In this document: positions 7,764-16,931 of the stretch, piece by piece
Position numbering within the stretch: position 1 is the first letter of the stretch
Layout of the letters: each line of letters begins with the position of its first letter
Assembly (NCBI RefSeq): GCF_003857055.1
Contig: NZ_QGSZ01000187.1
Coordinates: forward strand, 1 to 64,000
Origin: Micromonospora inaquosa
Lineage (GTDB): Bacteria; Actinomycetota; Actinomycetes; Mycobacteriales; Micromonosporaceae
Length of the DNA stretch: 64,000 nt
Reading direction: 5' to 3'
Program-made: the position numbers and the translations under genes
Notes under the pieces: generated by a model
Databases searched by the model: none
Seen by the model: the letters and a program-made list of their open reading frames with translations, nothing else
Told to the model about the DNA's origin: nothing

Positions 7764-9358
7764 TCGCGATTACGGCACCGGCCCGCCCGGAGCGTGTACT
7801 GAGAGGTCTCGCAGTGCGCCAGGTGCGCCGTGCTGCCCTGGTCGTGACCACTGTGTGCGCGGGGATGTCCGCCCTGGTGGTGGTCGGCTACCAGAGCGAG
7901 GCGCTGGATCCGGCCGCCTTGGCGGCGCTGGCCCGCAACCCGGCGATCCGCACCTTGTTCGGCGAACCGGTCGCGCTCGACCAGGCGGGCGGGTTCACAG
8001 TGTGGCGTACGGGCACCGTCCTGGCGGTCCTGCTCGGTGTGTGGGCGATGCTGGCCGCAACCCGGATCACCCGTGGGGAGGAGGACGCCGGCCGGTGGAG
8101 CCTGTTGCTGTCCGGCGGCACCACCCTCGCCGTGGCTGTCCGCCAGCACCTCGGTGTCCTGGCCGTCGTCCCGGTCCTCGCTGGAGCGGCGACCGCCGCG
8201 GCGATGATCGCCTCGGAAGCGGACATCACCGGTTCGGTGTTGCACGGAATCGGCCTCGCTGCCGTCGGAATCTTCTTCGTCGCCCTTGGGGGAGTCAGCG
8301 CACAGATGTTCTCCAGCCGGTCGGCGGCCAACGGTGCCGCGGCCGCCGCCCTGGTCGGCGGGCTGCTCGCGCGGATGGTTGGCGACGGTATGCCGGCACT
8401 GGCCTGGCTTCGGTGGCTGTCCCCGTTCGGGCTCATGGCACTGACCCGCCCGTTCGACACCAACCGAGGGCTGCCGGTGGCGGTGCTGGCATGCGCCGCG
8501 CTGCTGCTACTGGCCCTCGCGGGTGGGCTTGCGGCTTGGCGTGACGTCGGCGCCGGCATTCTCGTGACGGCCGACAGCCGGCCGGCGCGTACCGCGTTGC
8601 TCGGTTCGGTGCCGGCCTTCGCGGTACGGCGCACCTTGCGACCGCTGGCCGCATGGTCTGCGGGAATCGGCGCGTACTTCCTGCTCCCGGGTTTGATTGC
8701 CCGGTCCATGACCGAATTCCTGACCGACAATCCCCAGTTCGCGGCCATGGCGGCCCAGGCAGGCTTCCCCGCCCTCGGCACGGTCGAGGGCTACGCCGCC
8801 ACCCTGTTCGCGCTGCTGGCAGTCCCGGTCGGGGTCTTCGTCGCCGTGCGGCTCGCTGCCGTCGCCGCGGACGAGAATGCCCGGCGCCTCACCCTGCTAC
8901 TGGCCGCACCGGTAACCCGACTGCGGCTGCTGGCTGCCGAGGTGGCCGTCGCTGGCTGCGCCGCGCTGGTCCTGATCACGGTCGCGGGCCTCGCCATGTG
9001 GGCCGGCACGGCCACTGTCCACGCCGGCCTTGGGATGGGCGACGCGATCGCCGGGGCCTGGAACGTCGTGCCGATCGTGGTGCTCTGTCTGGGAGCCGCC
9101 GTCCTGGCGCTCGGATGGAGACCACGCACCGTTGCGGCGGTCGGTGCTCTCCCGGCCGTTGGCGGGTTCATGTGGCAGGTCATCGCCGACAGCGTCGACG
9201 CCCCCTCCTGGGTCCGTGCGCTGTCCCCGTTCGCGCACCTGGCCGCGGTGCCGGCCACCGCACCGGACTGGCCCGCGGCGTCGGTGATGGCCGGCATCGC
9301 CGCAGCAGGAGCGGTCGCCGGCACGATCGGCTACCGCCGCCGTGACCTGTCTGCCTGA
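7760..9358 (+). CDS. ABC-2 type exporter permease (polyketide-antibiotic exporter family)
   Basis: 532 residues with about 12 hydrophobic helices arranged as two similar halves, the layout of the COG3559 permeases that pair with a separate ATPase. Segments such as TRGEEDAGRWSLLL and DENARRLTLLLAAPVTR are the corresponding loops of the two halves. Start ATG 7760 overlaps the ATPase stop. No biosynthetic genes adjoin, so it may serve self-protection or multidrug efflux. Confidence 0.88.
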   Translation: MIAITAPARPERVLRGLAVRQVRRAALVVTTVCAGMSALVVVGYQSEALDPAALAALARNPAIRTLFGEPVALDQAGGFTVWRTGTVLAVLLGVWAMLAATRITRGEEDAGRWSLLLSGGTTLAVAVRQHLGVLAVVPVLAGAATAAAMIASEADITGSVLHGIGLAAVGIFFVALGGVSAQMFSSRSAANGAAAAALVGGLLARMVGDGMPALAWLRWLSPFGLMALTRPFDTNRGLPVAVLACAALLLLALAGGLAAWRDVGAGILVTADSRPARTALLGSVPAFAVRRTLRPLAAWSAGIGAYFLLPGLIARSMTEFLTDNPQFAAMAAQAGFPALGTVEGYAATLFALLAVPVGVFVAVRLAAVAADENARRLTLLLAAPVTRLRLLAAEVAVAGCAALVLITVAGLAMWAGTATVHAGLGMGDAIAGAWNVVPIVVLCLGAAVLALGWRPRTVAAVGALPAVGGFMWQVIADSVDAPSWVRALSPFAHLAAVPATAPDWPAASVMAGIAAAGAVAGTIGYRRRDLSA

Positions 9359-9574
9359 CCGATCTCATCACCACGACGCTCCACCATGTTCCGCGCTCAG
9401 GGACCGCATCATCCGGCTGCGGACCGCCGGCACGTACGGCGCTGGCGCCTTTGTGTCGCGGTGCTCGCCACCCCAGCGGCGGGAGAGGCTCATCCGCGAC
9501 CGAAGCCGACCCCGTCAGCGGCGTAGGCACCCCGACATCCACCAGACGCTGTCGGGCGACTGGCGGCGACGACA

Positions 9575-9603
9575 GGGGGCCCCGCCGAAACGGCGAGGCC
9601 CCT
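9575..9603 (-). terminator. Hairpin terminator of the glycine betaine operon
   Basis: Stem of 13 bp with one C/A mismatch and an AAA loop, ending 14 bp beyond the stop of the 9617 gene. It may also stop rightward transcripts from the ABC exporter. Confidence 0.75.
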
Positions 9604-9616
9604 CACGTCATGCGGC

Positions 9617-10501
9617 TCAGGCGAGCGTGTTGAGGTAATCGGGATTGGCCTTCAGCCACTCCTCGACGGCCTTCTTCTCGTCGCCCTTGTGGGTGTTGAA
9701 CATCAGGTCCTCCAGGGACGCGAGCTGATCACCGTCCATCTTGAACTTCTTCAGCATCGCGGTGACGTCGGGGAAGTCCTCGCCGAAGCCGGTACGGGCC
9801 AGAGTGTTGACCTGCTCGGCCTGGCCGAGGGTGCCCTTCGGGTCGGCGAGGTCCTTCAGCTCGTACTTCGCGTAGGCCCAGTGCGGGTGCCAGAGGGTGA
9901 CCACGATCGGCTTCTTGTCGGCGATCGCGCCCTCCAACGCGGCCAGCATCGCCGGGGTGGAGGAGGTCTGCAGCTTCAGCTTGCCGTCCAGGCCGTACTC
10001 GGGGATGACCTTCTCCTGGGTGGCCTTGGTCAGACCTGCGCCCGGCTCGATGCCGATCAACTGCCCGTCGAAGTTGCCGGCCTTGTCGGCCAGGTCGGCC
10101 AGCGAGTCGACGCCCTCGACGTACTTCGGCACCGCGATGCTCAGGCTGGCGTCGTCGTACCAGACGCCGAGCTTCTCCAGCTTGTCGCCGTACTTCTCCA
10201 GGTACGAGGCGTGTGTCTGGGGCAGCCAACTGTCCAGGAACAGGTCGATGTCGCCGTTGGCGAGACCACCGTAGACGAAACCGGCCTCCAGATTCTTGAG
10301 CTCGACCTGGTAGCCCTTGTCCTGCAGGATGTCCTGCCACAGGTGGGACGCCGCGATCGCCTCGTCCCAGGCCATGTAACCGATGGTGATCTTCTTGCTG
10401 TCGCTGGAGGCGTCGTCCTGCTCGCCGCAGGCGGCAGCGCCACCGAGGGCCAGGGTGGCGGTCACCGTGAGCGCGAGAGCGCGCTTCAGTGTCGTGAACA
10501 A
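9617..10501 (-). CDS. proX: Glycine betaine/proline ABC transporter substrate-binding lipoprotein
   Basis: 294 residues. Lipoprotein signal with Cys after LGGAAA (lipobox AAAC, Cys26). OpuAC domain: ITIGYMAWDEAIAASHLW, GDIDLFLDSWLPQTH, and VTLWHPHWAYAKYEL supply aromatic residues of the kind that cage quaternary amines. It is the last gene of an ATPase-permease-binding protein operon read leftward, 78 bp after the permease, with a hairpin terminator beyond. Binding of a compatible solute is inferred from the family. Confidence 0.92.
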   Translation of the reverse strand: MFTTLKRALALTVTATLALGGAAACGEQDDASSDSKKITIGYMAWDEAIAASHLWQDILQDKGYQVELKNLEAGFVYGGLANGDIDLFLDSWLPQTHASYLEKYGDKLEKLGVWYDDASLSIAVPKYVEGVDSLADLADKAGNFDGQLIGIEPGAGLTKATQEKVIPEYGLDGKLKLQTSSTPAMLAALEGAIADKKPIVVTLWHPHWAYAKYELKDLADPKGTLGQAEQVNTLARTGFGEDFPDVTAMLKKFKMDGDQLASLEDLMFNTHKGDEKKAVEEWLKANPDYLNTLA

Positions 10502-10579
10502 AAGGGTTGTCCTTTCTCTTTCGGGTATGCCGGCGGACCCCGCGTACGCGGGAAAGGGATTGCCGGCGGAGTGCGGCGG

Positions 10580-11473
10580 TCAGGCGGCCTCGCGCGCGAG
10601 GCGTTGCGCCCGTGCGGACGGGAAGCGGTCGCCCGCCGAGTCGGTGAGCCGGTCGAGCACCACGGCGAGGATCACGACGGCGATTCCACCCTCGAAACCG
10701 CTGCCCACCTCGATCTGGGACAACGCGAACATGATCACCTTGCCGAGGCCGCCGGCGCCCACCATGCCGGCGATCACCACCATGGACAGGGCCAGCATGA
10801 TGACCTGGTTGACGCCGGTCATGATCGTGGGCAGTGCCAGCGGCAGCTTGGTTCGCAGCAGCACCATCCACGGTGGCGCACCGAACGACTCGGCGGCCTG
10901 GACGATCTCCTTGTCGACCTGGCGCAGACCCAGCGCGGTCAGGCGGACCCCGGGCGGCATGCTGAAGACCAGGGTGGCCAGCACGCCCGGCACGGTGCCG
11001 ATGCCGAAGAAGAAGATCGCCGGAATGAGGTACACGAACGCGGGCATGGTCTGCATCAGGTCCAGCACCGGCCGGGCCACCGCTGAGGCCCGCCTGTTCT
11101 CCGCGACGAGCACGCCCAGCGGGATAGCCATCAGCAACGCCAGGGTGCTGGCCACGAGCACCTGGGCCAGCGTGCTCATGGTCTCCTCCCAGTACGGCAT
11201 TCCGGCCACCAGGCCGAGACCGACCGCGGTGCCGATGGCGAACTTCCACCCGCGCAGCCACCAGCCGAGCCCGGCGAGCACCAGCACTACCACCACCGCC
11301 GGTACGCCGGTGAGCAGGTCGTCGAGCGGTCGCACCAACGTCTCGACCACAGTGGCGACACCGTCGAAGAACGGACCGAGGCTGGCGGTGGCCCAGTCGA
11401 CGGCGGCCTCGGTCCAGGCGCCCAGCGGCACCCGGGGCAGCCAACTGTCCAGCGGCGACTGCGTCAGGCTCAT
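10580..11473 (-). CDS. proW: Glycine betaine/proline ABC transporter permease
   Basis: 297 residues with about 7 membrane helices and the BPD_transp_1 coupling loop EIVQAAESFGAPPWMVLLRTKLPLALPT. FVYLIPAIFFFGIG is typical of ProW/OpuAB. Its start overlaps the end of the ATPase gene (11470-11473). It forms the membrane channel of the importer. Confidence 0.93.
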   Translation of the reverse strand: MSLTQSPLDSWLPRVPLGAWTEAAVDWATASLGPFFDGVATVVETLVRPLDDLLTGVPAVVVVLVLAGLGWWLRGWKFAIGTAVGLGLVAGMPYWEETMSTLAQVLVASTLALLMAIPLGVLVAENRRASAVARPVLDLMQTMPAFVYLIPAIFFFGIGTVPGVLATLVFSMPPGVRLTALGLRQVDKEIVQAAESFGAPPWMVLLRTKLPLALPTIMTGVNQVIMLALSMVVIAGMVGAGGLGKVIMFALSQIEVGSGFEGGIAVVILAVVLDRLTDSAGDRFPSARAQRLAREAA

Positions 11474-12717
11474 GCCGGCTCTCCCTTCGTCCCGACCAGT
11501 TCCACCTGGTCCTGGCCCTGCGTCGGCTCGTTCGGTGTCGCGGCGGCCAGCGCACTGAGCAGGGTGATCCGGGGGATCACCCCAATCAGCCGGTCGCGCT
11601 CGTCGAGAACGGCCACCGGATGCTGGCTCTCCGCGCAGTCGGCGAAGAGGTCGGCCACCGAGGTGTCCCCGGTGACCGTGCGAACCCGCTCGGTCGACAC
11701 GAACCCGTCGAGGTGGGGGCGGCCCTCGCGAAGCGCCCGCAACACCTCGTCCTCGGTGACCGTGCCGAGGAACCTCTTCATCGGACCGGTCACGTAGACC
11801 ACCGAGGTCTGGCTCTCCCGCAGCGCCTTAGCGGCGACCCGGGGACCGGCGTTGACGTCCAGCACCTGCTGGGGCTTCTCCATGACTGACGCGGCAGTGA
11901 GGATCCGAGTCCGATCGACGTCCGCGACGAACTGCGCCACGTAGTCGTTGGCCGGGTCAGTGAGGATCTCCTCGGCGGTGCCGATTTGAACGATCCGACC
12001 GTCGCGCATCACGGCGATCCGGTCGCCGAGCCGCATGGCCTCGTTCAGGTCGTGGGTGATGAAGATGATCGTCTTGCCCAGTTCGGCCTGCAGTTCCAGG
12101 AGTTGGTCCTGGATCTCCCGGCGGATCAGTGGGTCCAGTGCCGAGAACGCCTCGTCCATCAGCAGGACCTCGGTGCCGGCCGCGAGTGCGCGAGCCAGCC
12201 CGACCCGCTGCCGCATGCCGCCGGACAGGTCGTGGGGCAGGTTGTCCGCCCACTCCGTCAGGCCCACCATACGCAGCGCGTCCATGGCCCGCTCACGTCG
12301 CTCCGCCTTGGGCAGCCCGGCAACCTCGAGCGCGTACCCGGCGTTCTCCAGCACCGTCCGGTGCGGCATGAGCGCGAAGTGCTGGAACACCATGCTGATC
12401 TTCTCGCGGCGCAGCTTGCGTAGCGCCGCCGGCTTGAGCGTGGTCAGCTCGACCCCATCGACCCGCACGCTGCCCCTGGTGGGGCGCAGCAGACCATTGA
12501 GCATCCGGATCAGGGTCGACTTTCCGGAACCGGAGAGACCCATGACGACGAAGATCTCGCCGGGGCGTACCTCGAAGTTCGCGTCGATCACGGCGGCCGT
12601 GGCCGGTAGCCCGGCCAGCGCCTCGGCACGCGGCTTTCCGTCCGCGAGACGCCGTACCGCTTCGTCAGCTCGACTGCCGAAAACCTTGTAGAGCGATTGC
12701 ACTGTGAGCGCGGACAC
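11470..12717 (-). CDS. proV: Glycine betaine/proline ABC transporter ATPase with CBS domains
   Basis: 415 residues from GTG 12717, preceded by AAGGGGG; the ORF is open to 12795 but codons before SALTVQSLYKVFG do not look coding. Walker A GLSGSGKST, signature LSGGMRQRVGLARAL and Walker B EVLLMDEAFSALDP are intact. The C-terminal 130 residues carry two CBS motifs, which in OpuA-type transporters gate transport in response to ionic strength or cyclic di-AMP. It is the first gene of the osmoprotectant import operon. Confidence 0.93.
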   Translation of the reverse strand: MSALTVQSLYKVFGSRADEAVRRLADGKPRAEALAGLPATAAVIDANFEVRPGEIFVVMGLSGSGKSTLIRMLNGLLRPTRGSVRVDGVELTTLKPAALRKLRREKISMVFQHFALMPHRTVLENAGYALEVAGLPKAERRERAMDALRMVGLTEWADNLPHDLSGGMRQRVGLARALAAGTEVLLMDEAFSALDPLIRREIQDQLLELQAELGKTIIFITHDLNEAMRLGDRIAVMRDGRIVQIGTAEEILTDPANDYVAQFVADVDRTRILTAASVMEKPQQVLDVNAGPRVAAKALRESQTSVVYVTGPMKRFLGTVTEDEVLRALREGRPHLDGFVSTERVRTVTGDTSVADLFADCAESQHPVAVLDERDRLIGVIPRITLLSALAAATPNEPTQGQDQVELVGTKGEPA

Positions 12718-13346
12718 AATCCCCCTTCGAGACGGAAACCGGCTGGCGCATCGCGTCGCCGGCGCCATCTCGCGTCTCATCGTCGATATCAACATCGATC
12801 ACGTTCAGCGAGCCACATAGGCTTGGCGGCGAAACCTACCCACGCCCTCGCGACAAATCCAGTCAGCACGGCAGGGTTGTGGATATGCACACAAAAATTT
12901 GCCGCAGCACCGGTGCCGGATTGATCGCCCGACATGTAATGCAACCCATCGCACCACCGTGGTCTGACCGGGCGGATTCGTTGCCGCCTGCGCCGCTCGT
13001 CCCGCTGCAACGCGCCTCACCTGCGCGTTGACGTCCATCTGGAGAGCAGTTCCAGAATTTGACGGGGTTGATAGGAAACTGTCACACGACTGTCATACTT
13101 AATCGCGGCTCGATCGCGTAATCTCACCTTCGGCGCACTGGGGCGGCTCCCGATTCCGGCCAAGCCCGAGGGGAACGTCCCCATTTCGCCAATGCCCCAA
13201 CTCATCGGGACGAGCGATCGAGCAAGCTGAGAATTACGTGTCTGGTATCCCCTCTCACAAGGGTCTCCCCCAGCGGCCCACCGAGGCGTCGGTATTCTTG
13301 ACTGGGCACTGCCTGCACCCATCTGCCCGTCAGCTGAGGGGGGACC
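12718..13346. other. Divergent intergenic region between proV and the acyl-CoA oxidase gene
   Basis: About 630 bp with lower GC and no convincing gene. It must hold the promoters of the importer operon (leftward) and the oxidase (rightward). The only clear element is the TGTCAC-type direct repeat at 13080-13096. Confidence 0.6.
13080..13096. promoter_or_regulatory. Direct repeat TGTCAC-N5-TGTCAT, same pattern as at 3188
   Basis: Two hexamers 11 bp apart, differing in one base, match the repeat before the response regulator gene. Placed in the divergent region between the compatible-solute importer and the acyl-CoA oxidase. Confidence 0.4.
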
Positions 13347-15326
13347 ATGCCCGATCACATCGACCTCGCTCGCCTGCGCGAAGTGCTCGACGGACCGTGG
13401 GCCGAGGTCCGCGACGCGCACCGGAATCACCTCGACGCGCGTTTCCTCCCGGTGTACGGCGAGACTGGTGACCAGGCACGGGAGCGGATCACCCGACTAC
13501 TCAGCGACCTCCCCGTCGAGCTGGGCGTGGCGTCGGCCTTCCCCACCGAGTACGGCGGCAGATCCGACGCCGGCGGGTCGATCGTGGCCAGCGAGATGCT
13601 GGCGCAGGTCGACCTGTCCCTGATGGTCAAGGCCGGCGTGCAGTGGGGCCTGTTCGGCGGCGCCGTCACCGCCCTCGGCACGAGGCGACACCACGACGCC
13701 TACCTCCGGGACATCATCTCGGGTCGGATCTTCGGCTGTTTCGCGATGACCGAGACCGGCCACGGCTCCGACGTCCAGCAACTGCGCACCACCTGCAGGT
13801 ACGACCCGCAGACGCAGACCTTCGACCTGCACACCCCGCACGAGGCAGCCCGCAAGGACTACATCGGCAACGCCGCACGGGACGGACGGATGGCGGTGGT
13901 CTTCGCGCAGCTGATCACCAACGGGCGACGGCACGGTGTGCACGCGTGGCTGGTGCCGATCCGCGACGCCCAGGGCAACCCGCTGCCCGGCGTGACCATC
14001 GGCGACGCCGGGCCCAAGGCCGGCCTGCTCGGCGTGGACAACGGGCGGCTCAGCTTCGACCACGTGACGGTGCCCCGCGACATGCTCCTGGACCGGTACG
14101 GTCAGGTCGCCGAGGACGGCTCGTACTCAAGCCCGATCGAGAACGACTCCCGACGCTTCTTCACCATGCTCGGCACCCTGGTCCGCGGCCGGGTGAGCGT
14201 GGGCGGCGCCGCGTCCGCGGCCACCAAGTCAGCCCTGACCATCGCGGTGCGCTACGGCGACATCCGCCGGCAGTTCGGCACGCCCGGCGCCGACCGGGAG
14301 GTGCTGATCAACGACTACCTGGCCCACCAGCGCAAGCTGCTGCCCGCCCTGGCCACCACGTACGCGCTGCACTTCGCCCAGACCGAGCTGGTCACCTCGC
14401 TCGGCGAGGTGCAGGGCGGCGACGGCCCGGTCGACGAGCACCGACAGCGGCAGCTGGAGTCCCGAGCCGCCGGCCTCAAGGCCGCGCAGACCTGGCATGC
14501 CACCCGCACCATCCAGATGTGCCGCGAGGCGTGCGGCGGCGCCGGTTACCTGGCCGAGAACCGGCTACCCGGTCTCAAGGCGGACACCGACGTCTTCACC
14601 ACGTTCGAGGGCGACAACACGGTGCTGCTGCAACTGGTGGCCAAGGGGCTGCTCACCGGCCACCGGGACGCGTTCGGCTCGTTGGACGGCTGGGGGCGCG
14701 CATCCTTCGTCGCCGACCAGGTCCGCGAGATGGTGCTCGAGCGCACCGCCGCGCGGTCGCTCATCGAACGGCTGATCAGCGCCGTACCCGGCCGCGACGA
14801 CGAGGTCGCCGTCACCGACCGCGGCTGGCAGCTCAAGGCCTTCGAGGATCGCGAGAGGCACCTTCTCGACGGCGCTGTCCGCCGGCTACGCAACGGCGCG
14901 GCCACCAAGAAGGACCGTCCCTTCGACATCTTCAACGACGTCCAGGACCACGTTCTCGCGGTCGCCACCGCGCACATCGACCGGGTCACCCTGGAGTCGT
15001 TCGTCGCCGGCATCGAGGAGACCGCCGACCCCGCGGTCCGGGCGCTGCTCTCCCGGGTCGGTGACCTGTACGCGCTCAGCGTGATCGAGGCCAACAAGGG
15101 TTGGTTTCTGGAGCACGGCCGGCTCACGCCGGCCCGCTCCAAGGCGATCACCGGCGTCGTGAACGGCCTGCTCAAAGAGCTGCGCCCGCACATGCGGACG
15201 CTCGTGGACGGCTTCGCCATCCCGGACACCTGGCTGAACTGCGCCATCCTGAAAGAGGAACCCGGCCGGCAGGACCTGATGACCGCGCACGACGCCGCAG
15301 ATGATCGGCAGGTAGTACCGGCATAG
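13347..15326 (+). CDS. Acyl-CoA oxidase/dehydrogenase family protein
   Basis: 659 residues, the length of peroxisomal-type acyl-CoA oxidases rather than the roughly 380 of dehydrogenases. GCFAMTETGHGSDVQQL is the FAD/substrate loop; RRQFG and the block around CREACGGAGYLAENRLPGLKADTDVFTTFEGDNTVLLQ are the ACOX signature, including the flavin-binding and catalytic Glu region. It oxidises acyl-CoA to 2-enoyl-CoA, transferring electrons to O2 or an acceptor. GAGGGGGG lies 4 nt before ATG 13347. The stop is only 3 bp from the convergent zwf stop. Confidence 0.9.
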   Translation: MPDHIDLARLREVLDGPWAEVRDAHRNHLDARFLPVYGETGDQARERITRLLSDLPVELGVASAFPTEYGGRSDAGGSIVASEMLAQVDLSLMVKAGVQWGLFGGAVTALGTRRHHDAYLRDIISGRIFGCFAMTETGHGSDVQQLRTTCRYDPQTQTFDLHTPHEAARKDYIGNAARDGRMAVVFAQLITNGRRHGVHAWLVPIRDAQGNPLPGVTIGDAGPKAGLLGVDNGRLSFDHVTVPRDMLLDRYGQVAEDGSYSSPIENDSRRFFTMLGTLVRGRVSVGGAASAATKSALTIAVRYGDIRRQFGTPGADREVLINDYLAHQRKLLPALATTYALHFAQTELVTSLGEVQGGDGPVDEHRQRQLESRAAGLKAAQTWHATRTIQMCREACGGAGYLAENRLPGLKADTDVFTTFEGDNTVLLQLVAKGLLTGHRDAFGSLDGWGRASFVADQVREMVLERTAARSLIERLISAVPGRDDEVAVTDRGWQLKAFEDRERHLLDGAVRRLRNGAATKKDRPFDIFNDVQDHVLAVATAHIDRVTLESFVAGIEETADPAVRALLSRVGDLYALSVIEANKGWFLEHGRLTPARSKAITGVVNGLLKELRPHMRTLVDGFAIPDTWLNCAILKEEPGRQDLMTAHDAADDRQVVPA

Positions 15327-15329
15327 GGA

Positions 15330-16772
15330 TCAGGGCGAGGGTGCGGGGGTCAGGAGGGAGTCGTCCGGGCCTCGGCCACCGGCCGGGTACTCCCGCAACG
15401 GCACCTCCCCCGCCCGCCACACGTCGAGTACCGGCTCCACGATGCGCCAGCAGTCCTCGGCGGTGTCGCCCCGCACCGAGAGCGTCGGGTCGCCGTCGAA
15501 GGCGCCCCGCAGCACCTCCCCGTACGGCGGCAGCTCACCGGGCCCGAAGTCGGCCGACAGGTGCACCTGATCGAGATCCAGCGGGTTGCCCGGGCCGTTG
15601 ATGTTGATGTCGAGGCCGAGCTGGTCCGGGCCGAAGCCGATCCGCAGCCGGTCGAACTGGTCGTAACCGGTCAGCCCGGTGGGCACCCGGGGCGGCGGCC
15701 GGAAGGTGATGATCGCCTCCTTACGCCGACCGGCCAGCGCCTTGCCCGCGCGCAGCCGGAACGGCACACCCGCCCACCGCCAGGTGTCCACGGCCAGCAC
15801 CACCTCTGCCAGGGTCTCGGTCCCCCGGGTCGCGTCGGTGCCGGGCTCATCGGCGTACGCGGGCAGCCTCCGCCCGTGCACCTCCCCGGCCGTGTACCGG
15901 GCGCGTCGGCTCCACCGCACCGGATCGTCGTCCCACACCCTCGTGGCCCGCAGCACCTGCGCCTTGTGGCCACGCAGGTCCTGGGCGTCGAGGGTGGGTG
16001 GCGCGTCCATCGCCATCAGCGCCAGGATCTGCAACAGGTGGCTCTGCACCATGTCCACCAACGCGCCGGCGCTGTCGTAGTAGCCGGCGCGCCCCTCCAG
16101 ACCCAGGGACTCGTCGAAGACGATATCCACGCAGGCCACGTGGGAGGAGTTGAGCACCGGCTCGAAGATCCGGTTGGCGAAGCGCAGCCCGATGATGTTC
16201 ACCACCGTGGACTTGCCCAGGAAGTGGTCGATGCGGTGCACCTGCTCCTCCGGCACCAGCCGGGTGAGGATGTCGTTGAGCGAGCGCGCGGAGGCGAGAT
16301 CCGTACCGAACGGCTTCTCCACCATCAGCCGGGTGCCCGGTGGTAGGCCGATGCGCGCCAGCACGGCGGCGGCCCGACCGGTGATTTCCGGCGGGAGCGC
16401 GAAGAAGATCACCGTTTGCCCTTGGCACGCGGCCAGCAAACGCCGCAGGTCCTCCTCCGACGTGACATCGGCGGCCAGGTACCGGGTGGAGCGGACCACC
16501 TCGGTCTCCCGAGGCCCGCTCGGGCCCGCCGTCGCGAAGGAATCGGCCACCCGACGACGCCACCGCTCATCGCCCCAGTCGTGCATTCCGCTGCCGATCA
16601 ACCGCAGGTCGGGCAGGGCGCCGCTGGCCAGCAGCCGACCCAACCCGGGCAGCAGCAGGCGCGCGGCCAGGTCACCGCTGGCGCCGAGCAGCAGCAACGT
16701 CTGGGGTACGGCGTCCTCGCCCGCGCGGTGACCGGCCGGAGAGCCAGCGGGGCTCGCGGTGGATGTCCTCAT
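15330..16772 (-). CDS. zwf: Glucose-6-phosphate dehydrogenase
   Basis: 480 residues from ATG 16772; the frame is open to 16826 but earlier codons lack a convincing ribosome site. LLLGASGDLAARLLLPGL is the nucleotide-binding loop, MVEKPFGTDLASA the coenzyme/substrate loop, and RIDHFLGK the active-site signature with the conserved His. It makes 6-phosphogluconolactone and NADPH for the pentose phosphate pathway. It stands alone here, without opcA, pgl, tal or gnd, so it is probably an additional copy. Confidence 0.93.
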   Translation of the reverse strand: MRTSTASPAGSPAGHRAGEDAVPQTLLLLGASGDLAARLLLPGLGRLLASGALPDLRLIGSGMHDWGDERWRRRVADSFATAGPSGPRETEVVRSTRYLAADVTSEEDLRRLLAACQGQTVIFFALPPEITGRAAAVLARIGLPPGTRLMVEKPFGTDLASARSLNDILTRLVPEEQVHRIDHFLGKSTVVNIIGLRFANRIFEPVLNSSHVACVDIVFDESLGLEGRAGYYDSAGALVDMVQSHLLQILALMAMDAPPTLDAQDLRGHKAQVLRATRVWDDDPVRWSRRARYTAGEVHGRRLPAYADEPGTDATRGTETLAEVVLAVDTWRWAGVPFRLRAGKALAGRRKEAIITFRPPPRVPTGLTGYDQFDRLRIGFGPDQLGLDININGPGNPLDLDQVHLSADFGPGELPPYGEVLRGAFDGDPTLSVRGDTAEDCWRIVEPVLDVWRAGEVPLREYPAGGRGPDDSLLTPAPSP

Positions 16773-16883
16773 GCGTCCACCATGCCCTGCCGATCCGGCC
16801 GATACCGGCCAGTTACCCGGACGCACCGGCGACCCTCGCCCGGCGACCCGATGGGGCGACGATGGTTCACCAGACGTGGGCGT

Positions 16884-16915
16884 GGTGCCCGCCGGCTGTG
16901 GGGTCGGCGGGCACC
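16884..16915 (-). terminator. Hairpin terminator after the flavin monooxygenase gene
   Basis: Perfect 11-bp inverted repeat GGTGCCCGCCG/CGGCGGGCACC with a 10-nt loop, starting 17 bp beyond the stop of the 16932 gene. Confidence 0.75.
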
Positions 16916-16931
16916 GTCGCGGTGGTGGGTA

